DNA of 64,000 nt, from the NCBI GenBank assembly GCA_010909165.1, contig MU008153.1, positions 620,001 to 684,000 on the forward strand, read 5' to 3'. The stretch's first letter is position 1. The number at the start of each line of letters is the position of its first letter. Below, in pieces: positions 1-10,631 of this stretch. The position numbers were made by a program, and so were the translations under genes. Source of the DNA: Anthoceros angustus (lineage: Eukaryota > Streptophyta > Anthocerotopsida > Anthocerotales > Anthocerotaceae). The notes beneath the pieces are model-generated. The model saw only the letters and a program-made list of their open reading frames with translations. It ran no database searches and was not told the origin of the DNA.

Positions 1-2181
1 TGTCAGCTTCGCCTTCCGTTCCTGCTCCTTCTTCTCTCACTCCTCCTCTATCTACCACCCCAACTATATGTTGCCAAGCTGCTGAGGTCATTCAAACACC
101 CCTCCTCCTCGTCCCCAGCCTCGTCTCATTGTAGACCGACTTCTTGAAAAATGTGCAAGCTGCATCGCCAGAGCAAACAACGCCATCAAGATTCTCTGAC
201 ATACTTGTCTGAAAATCCTATAGTGCACCCGTTGGCTGCTGGCCAACCTGGGACTTGCTTGTCCAATGCCCAAAGTTACGGCAGCCACCTTGGTAATAAT
301 CTTTTTAGTGAACTAGAACGGGTTTACTTAATGATAATTTTATATTTTACTTGAAGATAGTATTTTTTAGTGAATATATTCTATTTAATTTAGAGGATCT
401 CAATAAAGCCCTTCAATATGCTGCCAGTAAAAAGGCCACAAGTGTTGGCTTCACTCCCAATTTAAGACATACGCAATTTCGCAAAGCTCTCACACTCTCG
501 ACGCAACACTAGGCTCAAAAAAGCCCGTTATCAATTGATGACTCGCAGACTAGCTCCTCAAGGGGCTACTCTTTATTCAAATAATATACCATAGAGTCTA
601 GCTATATACACCCTTTTGTCCCACCCTTGACTCGGCAATAAGTTCGTCTAACCGATCTCTCCTTAGCTACCACAACACAAGCCATAGACTAGAATGCAGT
701 ACAACAATAGTTCTCTAAGCCTTTGCTCTAGTCCTTACATATCCCGCAGGCTGCCCTCGATCAACTAGGCAACTGCTAACCTTGGGAATTCTTGCAGACT
801 ATTGATCACTATGAGTCCTCTCTAGGCACTTCTAAAACATGCAACCACATGAAGCTTCTTAACATGGCATTTATTAATTAACTCATTTATTTTTTATTTT
901 CTACCTTTTTTATATTATTTCATCATTATCTGTTACTCTTCAAAGGATATTACAACAGCGGAGATAACCAACCACGAAGTGCCAAAGAACTTTATAACAG
1001 CGAACCATTGGGTAGAGATCGTATATCGGGCAGCCTTTGATGATCTTACATTAGCATCCCTTTTTCTTTTGGGCTCAGATGAGCTCAAGGAGGATCTTAT
1101 ATCAAGCGGCCCCCAAGGGCTTTGACAGCAAAGATTTTATATCATTCAGCCCCGAAGGACTTCTGAACAAGTAGGCCATTTAGGGAAATGACTCGAGGAT
1201 TGCTTAACCATGAATTTGCAATGAGCTCCTGGCTATCCTGTCACTCCTCAAGGAAGAACAAACTCCCTGCTATCGTCTCACTCCTCAAGGGAGGACAAAC
1301 TCCCACCTATCGTGTCGCTCCTCAAGGGAGGACATGTAATAATCTTTGTGGTTCCTTTCTATGTGTATTAGGTATTTGAAAAGGTTAATTAGTATATTTT
1401 GACATATGCTCTGCAGGTTCAGACACTACTCCTTCATATTCTTTTCTATGTCAGTTTTCTGCATTGGTTTAGACATTGTTCCTTAATAATCTCAGCTGGT
1501 TTTCCACGTTGGTTTCAAACATTTCTCTTTAATACTCTTTTTAACTTTGGCTCGGACACTCCTCCTTAATAAATATGTAAGAGTTTTAATTCTGAGTAAA
1601 GCTAATCGCTATACAAATTAAAAATAGGTATTTTAATTACCCAGGTGGTTCTACCTAGGAGCATAAGGGGTTCAGACATTGCTCCTCATTAGACTAGAAT
1701 GGATTCTCCTTCTTCCTTAATAAACAGATAGGTCTTTTTATGTCCTGACCCATCTAAGATTTTAAATTCTGTTTATGAAGTATAAGGCTTTCTCATTACT
1801 TGGAAAAACCTTGCTCCCATCCTGCTACATATCTTATAGGTAGCGAATGAAATTATAATTTTATCTATTTATATTATTAAAATAAAAATTTAATGTTTTT
1901 TATTTTCAATTCAGTACAAATTGATCACTGATTTTGATACACCTAGGTAGTTTTTTGTTCTAACAAAGCTAGAGGGTCCTCTATGTAGTTTAGAAAGCCC
2001 TATAGAGGACCAATCCATGTTGCTTAGTGACATTTACTTTTTCCATGTGCAAGACCTAAGTATGTAGAACTTGTTTTCATTGGAAAAAGAGTTAGTATCC
2101 CTATGAAAAAGATAAATCATAGGAAGGCATTCATGCTATAAAATACCAATGCACTTCACTACCAAGCACTAAACAAGGGTA
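1..2181. other. Gene-poor AT-rich stretch, decayed repeats
   Basis: No reading frame here has family-like composition; the longest frames are under 70 residues. Between about 1400 and 1720 a short phrase resembling 'cagacattgctcctta' recurs several times in degenerate form, suggesting an old repeat or retroelement remnant. Nothing else can be supported. Confidence 0.5.
1234..1340. repeat. 37-bp tandem repeat, about three units
   Basis: Units begin at 1234, 1271 and 1308, each starting 'tatc' and containing 'ctcctcaagg'. The third unit is truncated. The period is exactly 37 bp, with a few substitutions between units. Confidence 0.8.
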
Positions 2182-3170
2182 CGAACATCACAGCACCTCC
2201 CGAGATGATTTGTAGATCAACTCTTTACTGAAACAACTGCCGCTAGATATGAAGACTACGCTAGAAAGAACCTAGAAAGAACCGTTCATAGACCATTAAT
2301 GTAATGATTAGTTTAATAAAATTAAGCACACATAAAGATGAGTGGCCCCATCTACCCCAAGAAAAAAGCCTTCAAAGTCATGGCAAAGTGGAGAGAAGTT
2401 ATAAGTTGCCACACATCGAAGTAGATGCAATTATAATATACCTACTATGTTACAATAATGTTTTTTTTAACTCTAAATTCAACCAAAACAAGAACCATAG
2501 CAACTCCTCACTGCAGCTCTTGCAAAGGGTATGTAACTTAAACAATACCATCCAAGCGCTAAGACTTCACCCACTATGCAAACTACAGTCAAAATAAAAC
2601 TATGAAGATGCATAGAAAAGAGAGCTGCACACAGGCTACCAATGTACATAAAACTGGCTGATGCTCTATCCGGGTCGAACATCACAAAGACCTCCCAGAT
2701 GATTTGTAGATCAACTCTTTCTTTGAAACAAGCGCTAGATATGAAGACTACGCTAGAAAGAACCTAGAAAGAACCGCTCATAGACCATTAATGTAATGAT
2801 TAGTTTAATAAAATTAAGCACACATAAAGATGAGTGGCCCCATCTACCCCAAGAAAAAAGCCTTCAAAGTCATGGCAAAGTGGAGAGAAGTTATAAGTTG
2901 CCACACATCGAAGTAGATGCAATTATAATATACCTACTATGTTACAATAATGTTTTTTTTAACTCTAAATTCAACCAAAACAAGAACCATAGCAACTCCT
3001 CACTGCAGCTCTTGCAAAGGGTATGTAACTTAAACAATACCATCCAAGCGCTAAGACTTCACCCACTATGCAAACTACAGTCAAAATAAAACTATGAAGA
3101 TGCATAGAACAAAAGAGAGCTGCACACAGGCTACCAATGTACATAAAACTGGCTGATGCTCTATCTGGGT
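2182..3170. repeat. 495-bp direct tandem duplication overlapping the SFT2-like gene
   Basis: The block at 2182-2676 is repeated at 2677-3170, with the shared phrase 'cgaacatca' at 2182, 2677 and 3171. The copies are almost identical but differ by scattered small indels, for example 'gaaaagagag' against 'gaacaaaagagag'. The right copy is continuous with the intact gene; the left copy repeats only the end of its coding region and 3' flank. The pattern fits either a very recent duplication or an uncorrected read inserted during assembly. Confidence 0.9.
2479..2685 (-). pseudogene. Partial copy of the SFT2-like C-terminus
   Basis: This is the C-terminal two-thirds of the transmembrane region of the SFT2-like gene, copied by the 495-bp tandem duplication. 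It lacks the N-terminal half and differs from the intact copy by loss of one Cys codon. There is no independent start. It is either a broken duplicate or an assembly artefact. Confidence 0.75.
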
Positions 3171-3507
3171 CGAACATCATTTTACACTGTTTTGTTGGTC
3201 CCATGAGGAACATTGAGCTTCCCATTGCTAGTAAATTTCCTAATGTGAAAGTGGAGGCAAAACGTTTAGGTGTTATGATCATAAATGTGGAAATAAATAT
3301 GAAAAAAATACCTAAACCAAGACAAATTGCAAATCCATACATTCTACTAGTACGTGACATATTACAAGCTTGGCCTAGTTCATCCATGGTAGATTGTTCT
3401 TGAGGATTCACTGCACTGGAAGCCATATTTGCCATGCCACGCATCTTGTCCATAGCTGAACCACCGCCCCCCACACCAAAAGCGGCGGCAGCAGCAAACG
3501 AATCCAT
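2971..3507 (-). CDS. SFT2-like vesicle transport membrane protein
   Basis: Single uninterrupted frame of 178 residues. SFT2/GOT1-type proteins are small four-pass membrane proteins that help transport vesicles fuse with the Golgi. A hydrophilic N-terminus of about 55 residues is followed by four hydrophobic segments. The short loop 'GPTKQCKMMFDPDR' and the tail 'LSYIPFARAAV' are typical of the family. The length is usual, and the first ATG was chosen because it leaves a complete cytosolic N-terminus. No introns are seen, which would be unusual for a plant member and could mean a retrocopy, although no poly(A) trace is visible. The 3' half lies inside a 495-bp tandem duplication, so local assembly should be checked. 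Family assignment is fairly sure; the specific paralogue is not. Confidence 0.82.
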   Translation of the reverse strand: MDSFAAAAAFGVGGGGSAMDKMRGMANMASSAVNPQEQSTMDELGQACNMSRTSRMYGFAICLGLGIFFIFISTFMIITPKRFASTFTLGNLLAMGSSMFLMGPTKQCKMMFDPDRASASFMYIGSLCAALFCSMHLHSFILTVVCIVGEVLALGWYCLSYIPFARAAVRSCYGSCFG

Positions 3508-4217
3508 TGTATTTCTTATGGCAAGTAGTTAAGGAGAAACTGCTCTTTAAGACATTCTTCTCAAGCTCCGGGGAGTGTTTTGTTGATGATGATGTTAGCT
3601 TTTTTCATAGTGTTAACATTCAAATCCTTTACAAATTAAGAATGGAAAGAAGTGACTAAATTTGATTTGTTGGTTTGTCTTTATCTTAAGTTCTCGGTTG
3701 CCAAATTCATATATCCCAATGCATTTTTTTCAAATATGGCTTGATCAAATATTCTTACTACACATTTCTGTCAACCTTCTCTGGTCCTTCTAAATAATGG
3801 TATTATTATTCCTACATTCTTGGTACTTTTGTATGCTTATCATTTTTCTTCAAACATTGATTTTCGTTCCTTCATTTTCCCTCCTTCCATTCTTGTTTCT
3901 TTCATTTTTCTCTTCATTTTTCCCTTCTTTCATTCTTGTTATCATTTCTATGAACAGTTATGCGTGATATAATAATACATTAATATTTAACATTTCAAGT
4001 AATAGCAACATCCGTTAGGTGAGCTTCAGAAGAATCCATTAAGAAGTAGGTTAATAGACCCCTAATACCCCGTTAGGGGTGAGAATTTCTTTTCTACAAA
4101 TAAAGGCTTTACACAGTTCGTCAAAGTGAGTTCGATCCAAATGGAACGAGACTCGGCCAGCCTGAGGGTTTTATCGTGCGTTGCGCACACAAAAGCAAGT
4201 GGGTTGGATCGATCAGG
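3508..4217. other. Intergenic, T-rich
   Basis: AT-rich spacer between two minus-strand genes, with 'ttcatttttc'-type pyrimidine runs at 3840-3950. No coding or RNA gene signal seen. Confidence 0.5.
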
Positions 4218-5964
4218 CTAAACCCTGGTGGCGTTCATACTTCTCCAGAGTTTTTCTTTGAAAGTCCGTTCCACCTCAAACATGCTGGGTCTAAGTCTCT
4301 TGACACTATTCGTACAGCGTCTGGCCACTTCCAGCACAACCTGCAGCTCGGTGACATCCACCTCCTTGCCCAGCAAGGGATCCACAAGGGACAACGGGTC
4401 TTGAGAGGCAGAAATTTTGTGTGCCCAGGAGGACATGAGCTCTTGTTCTGGAACACCCAACAGCAACTCCAACAACACAACACCAAAGCCGTGAATGTCC
4501 TCCTTCAGGGCAGATGCCCGAGGAGACTGCACCTCAGGAAATCCCAGAGCGTTGCTGAACTTGGAGAAATTTCCTGCAACTGCATCTGGCCTCATGAGCT
4601 TAAGCAAGCACCAGTCTCCCAGCTTAGCCGAGCAGGGTTCACCTAGAAAGATCTTGGATGACTTGATGCTGCCGTGCATAATCGGGGGGATCATAAACTG
4701 GTGCAAGTACTGCATCCCACTTGCAACATCATATGCAATGCGCATTCGGTGTGCCCAGTTCAAGGCTGCTGCTGCAGCACCTTTAGAGCTGTGGAGCCGG
4801 TCGGATAGGCTTCCCTTCTGCATGTGCTCCAAGACAACGATGTGCTCTCCTGCAAGGTGGGCACACCCAGTCAGAAACACCAATCAATCAATCAGTCACG
4901 AGGGCTTCATAAAGTGTGCTAGTACACCTACCTCTCTCTTGACAAAAGCCCAGAAGATCCACCAGACAAGGATGTTGGACTTTAGCAATGGAGGATGTTT
5001 CAATGTTGAAGTCCCCATCATAGCCTCCACCCGAAATCTCCCTCTTCACAACGGCCCAAGTCTTGTCCGGAAACCGAGCTATGTAGGACTCCCAAAACTC
5101 ATCCTTCCCCACCAGAGTAGTGAACTGGCTTGTTGCATGCTCCAGCTCTTCGTAACCGAACATCCGCAGCCTACTGGGCGCATCACTCTCTGCTGAACGA
5201 CAGGAAAAGGGGCCGCTCTTCTCTATAAGCCTGGTGAGCTCCGAGGTCTTCTGAGCTCGGTACTTATGCCAAAACAGCCACAGCAAGACTCCGAACACAA
5301 ATGCCAACGCCCAGCCCAAGGAGGCAGCAACAGCAAGCCCTACAATCAGAAACATGTTTAAATTAAATCCTCCATGCTCCTCCCCCTGTTCTTCCTCCCC
5401 ACGAGATCTCAAACTCCGATCCTGCAACGTGTAGGCTTCTCCAACCCCTTCTTCCCTTGCTGCCAAGAGTGTGAAGCTCATCCCAGGTGCAACCTCGGTG
5501 AGCGTCAAATTTGCAGCATCGTCCGATTTCTGCACAACCTTCAAGAACATGGTTTTCCCGCCAGTAATCCGAGATGGCCCGTGCTCAAACATCCTCCGCT
5601 TGTAAACCCACCTCTGGCTCTCAATCTCACTGCAATTCCCAAGAACCAACCCACAACACCCAGCATTGGCCCATACTGCTTCCGCACACAGCGTTCCATC
5701 TCCCTCTACAGACAAAGAGCCCGCACCAACATCGTACCTCCAACGCTGCGCACCACCTCCCACCCAACAGGGAGCCAGATACACAGCACCGCCCACTCTC
5801 ACGTTGCCCGCTTTCAGACACCAGGCCTCCCCCAATTCCGGGCCTTCAGCAACAACCCAACTCCAGGCCGCGCATTCCTGCAACCCGGCGCTCCAGGTCA
5901 GCAGCACAAGCAGTCCTAGAGCCGCCACCCTGAGCATCCGAGCGATCTGCAACCGGCCCATCAA
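4218..5964 (-). CDS. Receptor-like protein: ricin-B-type lectin ectodomain, TM, pseudokinase
   Basis: Two exons, 5964-4932 and 4849-4218 (82-bp GT-AG intron, phase 1), give 554 residues. A signal peptide (about 1-33) is followed by a Cys-rich segment with two Q-x-W motifs (QRW twice), as in ricin-B lectins. One membrane span lies near 206-232, then a kinase fold. The ATP-anchoring Lys (AVVKRE) and a helix-C Glu candidate are present. The catalytic loop, however, reads MHGSIKSSKIFL where active kinases have HRDxKxxN, and the DFG position reads GDWC. The protein should therefore be a surface receptor that cannot phosphorylate by the usual mechanism and may signal through partners. The lectin call rests only on the two QxW motifs and Cys pattern. 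Start: first ATG before the signal peptide; another Met lies at residue 10. Confidence 0.8.
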
Positions 5965-7429
5965 CCCACCACCACATGTCTGTCATGTAGCATGACCCAA
6001 GCTCTTCCCACCACGCCTTTTCCCCATCTTGATATCCCCCATTAAGCTCAGCTCGTCCCCTGACCATCAACAGGTTACTTGTGCTGGGCAACGGTAAACT
6101 GGGTCGACTCTCGGCTGTCCCAGTCCCGATAATTGCAGGGCTCGTGAGTGCGGCTATGCCCATCGCTCTTCACGGCACACTGCTGTTACAGGCTGCGTGT
6201 ACGACAGATGAGCGACAGCAGAGGACGCTGGATGTGCTGAGAGCCTGGTCCCAGCCGCGCCCCACCCAGGGGCCAGCTAGCAGGTTGCTGTCCTATGTAG
6301 ATACACACATCGATGCTACAGGCCGGCAAATGTAGACGGTTTGTAGACCGACGATCTTTTGTTACATTTGACAAGGTCTGACTTTACGCCGTCTTCCCAC
6401 GTCTCCACTTAATTCTACGTCACTCACTGTTGGAAAACAGGCAGCAGTGTCGTCTCTAAAGGAACTTCTTCCGCTTCAGCATGCGTCCAAAGCGTCTCAG
6501 GCCCTCGGGCCTCTTTCAGGTCCTGTGTGACCGTTTTTCTCTTGGGATATGTTCATCAAAAAAACCTTGACAGTACGAAAGACACGCCCGATGCTACTCC
6601 TGACGGACCGATCGCCTCTGTTTGTTGATGTCACCTATTATTATGGTCCTGTAGTTATGTGAATCATTCGCTTCTAAGAGACACTCTTACCACCTATCCC
6701 TTCCAAGTATTCAAAAGCTGGTGCTGGAAGATGTGCGTAGATTCCATTTCAGGTTTCGAGGGTCAAATTCTTCAAGCACAACTATTGGCGGAGTGTCGGC
6801 CTCGTATCGCATACTCTACCCACCTCACGGACCATCTGGCTCGATCTCTGTCCGAGTCTTTGATATCAAGGTGGTAGAGATATCACACCTTGGTAGAGAT
6901 ATTAGACAACATATCTGTTGTTCTGTACAGATGTTGTCCCACCTTGATTATATACTCGTTGTGAGAACTCTAATGTCGTGCAAGTGCCACTTAGCTGCAT
7001 CAAGTAGCCAATTACGGTCACACTAACTTAATTTGTTATGTAATTATTGGAACACGCTCATCACATAAGCAACCTCATGCTGCAGCCTACACTTGATGAA
7101 ATTGGGCTTCACCGCCTGCAGTGCATGTACACTTCTTGCCACATTTACAAGTGAGCCGGCTTGGAAAGGGTCATGCAATCTTCATTCTTACACACATGCA
7201 TACACCTCAACACACTCGCACACAACATTCAATTTATTGCTTAGACCACGAACCAGCAACAGCTAGTTTGTGCGATGCACTACAGGCTTTGCATAAGCTT
7301 AGCTTAGCGCTCCTTTATCTTGATGTTCCACGTCTCAGTTCGTCTTCGTCGCCTTAATGCCGCCGAAGCTCGCTATTGGCACATGTGCGGGGTGCTGCTC
7401 AGCCTATGCTACGCCAATCGTGTTGTTGT

Positions 7430-7990
7430 GTCTAAACATTGCTGAGCCTGCATGTTGAACGTTGCTTACTTTGCAAACTAGTTGAACGTTTATGAGCAGA
7501 TTGCATGCATGCTGCTACTGCTGAAAATTCCTTGACGATTTTTTTTGCTGAGTTTTGTTGTTTGATCCTGCTATGCTCGTTTAGATTCATGTTGCTGTGC
7601 TTGAAGGTTACTAAGCCTACATGTTGAACGCTGCTAACCTTGCAATCTGGTTGCATGCTGCTAACATTGCAATCTGGTTGAACGCTGCTAACCTTGCAAT
7701 CTGGTTGACCGTTTATCAGTAGATTGCATGCTGAGCACTAAAACTGCTGGGAATTCCTTGCCGATATTTTATACTGAGTTTTAATTTGTTGTTCGATCTC
7801 GCTATGCTTGTTTAGATTCGAGTTGGTGTGACTGAACGTTGCTGAGCCTCCAAACTGAACGTTGTTGACCTTGCAATTTGGTTGAACGTTGTTGGGATTG
7901 TATGCTGAACTTTGTTAAGCCAGAACATTGGTGAGCCTATTGCACGTTGTTGAGCCTACTACACGTCACTGAGCCTGCCAGCATCCTGCT
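7430..7990. repeat. Degenerate array built on 'gttgaacgttgctgagcct'
   Basis: Short phrases 'ctgaacgttg', 'gctgagcctgc' and 'cttgcaatctggttga' recur many times in variable order with a loose 25-45 bp period. The units are too irregular for a satellite call and have no conserved spacers. It looks like an old, diverged minisatellite. Confidence 0.65.
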
Positions 7991-9490
7991 GAACTTAGTT
8001 GCTTGCCTTGGAGGGTTTGCTTTGAGTTCATCAAATTTAAAAGGTGTGTCTCTGTTTGCTTTGAAGTTGTGCGTTTGCAGTCATGTGCCATCTTGTACAC
8101 AAATGCACATTATGTGCTTGCTAGACGCCTACTAGTGCTCTAATTTCGTGGGCTTTGAATTATGACTGTGCATTTTGGTTATCTGAAAATTTTGCTTTTG
8201 GGAGTTGAGCATTTCATCATGAAGTGCCTTGCAGCCCATCAGGCACGTGGAGTAGTTGAGTATATAGTCATGTCTTACCTACTAGTTAGTTGGCTAGGTA
8301 ATGGACATGTGGTCTAGTTTCGTTTTGTCACTTATGGATGTTGATCATTTTGTCACATGTGTACTTTGATCATCACTCATGTATTGCCATTTGGTCATCC
8401 TCCACCTGTCCAAATGCAGAGCCCTGCATCTTCACATGTCTTGTTGTGCCTCTAACATGTGTAGGGTTTGATACTTCGGAAATTTAAACGAAGATAAGAA
8501 TACAGTTGATGACAAACTTCATTGGCCTTTCAGAATCAAAGAGCCGTTTCGCAGCTAGTGCCATTGAGAACATGGCCAATTTGGTAACAGTTAAAATGAT
8601 GTTAAAGGTGAATTATTCTGTGAAGTAATACTACCTTCAAATACCTTCAATCCTGAATCATGCTGATGTGGTTTTGCAGGTAAAGGATGCACATGTTGCT
8701 CGAGTTTAGTGTCTCACTAAGAAGAATCAAGAGTTAAAAGAATAATAAACATGCCAACAATAAGAAGCGTGACGACTTGCTTTTTACCATCAACTTGGTC
8801 GAGGATTTACGTCAAGCCCTCAACCGATACATAGTTTGAGTCTGAAAAAGCCAAGCATTCCTAAGTGGATTCCAACTCCTTGCTACACCAACCAGGATAC
8901 ATCCCTCCGTATCATGAGGTAGTATTGTGTGTGCGCTAAGTTGTCCTCATGCTATTTTTGGGAACTTGGTTCGTCTTCTTCAATCATTGTCCACTACCCT
9001 AATTACAATAATTGCCTTGTGGTGCTTTATAGGGGGTTTTCTTCTTATGATTTTGTGGTCCTCCCTTGTGGACTTTTTTATCATTATGCATGCCTTTAGC
9101 AACACTTGCTGATCAAGCTGACGTGTCCCAATCCTGCATGCCAGGTTCAAGGATCCCTACACAGTAAATAAATTGAAGGCTAAGGGTTGGCCATCTACAA
9201 GAGGCGCAACCACCCAACTCTATATGGCCTCATCCACTGGTTCGCTCTTGGCAGGAGATGTAGAGCTCTGTAAGGGACGTGTACACGAGTTGTGGTGGTG
9301 CCTTGCACAAACTCCCTTAGTATGAGTCAAGAGGAGGCACGCAAGTGTGACGAGGTATTTTGCTACCACCCGTGACAGTCCACTACCAGGTCCCTGGAAT
9401 TGGAGCATATGGGTATTGACCATGCCGCCTTGACCCGCCTCCAACTCTCGAGAAAATCACACACCACATACCAACCACAAGTAGCCTATG

Positions 9491-9622
9491 CTCGCCACAA
9501 GCCTTGCCCACCTGTTGGGCTGAGAACACCCATGCCCGCCACAAGCCTTGCCCGCCTGTTGGACCGAGAACACCCATTCCTGCCACAAGCCTTGCCTACC
9601 TGTTGGACTGAGAACATCCGTA
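9491..9622. repeat. 44-bp tandem repeat, three units
   Basis: Units start at 9491, 9535 and 9579, each with 'gccacaagccttgcc' and 'gagaaca'. The period is exactly 44 bp with about 10 percent divergence. Confidence 0.8.
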
Positions 9623-10631
9623 ATCATTGCTCACTAAAGTAAACAGCAAACCATGCTTGCACCCTCAACCTTATGAATTCAACTAGGAATGTGTTGGATT
9701 GCATATCCCAATGAGTTGAGGGAGGAGCTAATGAATTTGGTGCATATAGTCCATCCAATTGTGCGGTGCAAAGGGTCACATGGTGAAAATTTTGGGAAGG
9801 TTTCTCGAGCTCGCAATCATAGTACCTTGGGTAATGTGAAGCCAACAACACAATCAGATGAGGACAAAAGGTATGTCGAACGAAAACCTTCACCCGGCTT
9901 CTGTTAGGCAGGATGCTTGGCAAGAATTCCCTCGTCCTTGCCCTACGACGCCATCCACAAGAGAAATTGCCTGTAAGATGCAGAAGAAAGACACGAAATG
10001 AAAGCATAATGGAAGCAAGAGGGCGAGGATTGTGCAGGGTAAGATGTAGAGGCTCCTCGTTGGAGCTCACTTTTGACATGTGAACTAACTGCGAAAGCCC
10101 TACAAGGATGCTACAAGGTTGTGTCTATGCTTGAATTTGAGAAATGAGCAATGTGGCTTTCCCTTTTGCTCATATGTCCAGTCACGATTTAAGCTCTTCA
10201 CTCTTACTGGTATCACAATATTTGTTTTTGGAAGGGAAGTCTTCAGCGCCGAAATATGTACGTTACCTGTTTGCACAGGGAGGGGTATACAGGACCTACA
10301 CGAATACAAGTAAAGTACGTCTGCAACCGGCTGGGACCCACGCTACTATGGACACGATAGAGGGGCCAGAAGAAGTAGTGATTTCCAAACAAAGAAAGCT
10401 GGTGTTGTGACACCCGGAGGGTTGCGTGCCGCACTGTCTTGCCAACACCCACTTCACTCATTTCGGTGGCAGGTGCTGGACTCGGCGATTGAAACGAGCC
10501 GGGCTTGCTTGCTTGCTTAGTCCAGTCCACGCAGCTTTGCTTCCTCCCGGAGCTCGCACTCGCACTTCACTCGTGTTGGCAGGGCCAGATCCAGGCGGAA
10601 GAATTTGATTCAAACTGTGCCCGGGTCGTGA

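Larger units (their letters stand above)
5965..10631. other. 4.7-kb gene-poor interval
   Basis: No frame with convincing protein-family character on either strand. It contains two tandem-repeat tracts (about 7430-7990 and 9491-9622, listed separately). The part next to 5965 is presumably the promoter of the minus-strand receptor gene; the part near 10.6 kb is the 5' region of the trihelix-like gene. Confidence 0.5.

Noticed and set aside
2304-3089. Pair of identical 97-residue plus-strand frames
   Set aside because: They are antisense/3'-flank by-products of the 495-bp duplication over the SFT2-like gene.
5374-5995. Several long plus-strand frames opposite the receptor gene
   Set aside because: Antisense shadows of a GC-rich coding exon; no protein-like motifs.
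7430-7990. Possible CRISPR-like array
   Set aside because: Units are irregular, no unique spacers of constant size, and the context is a plant nuclear genome.
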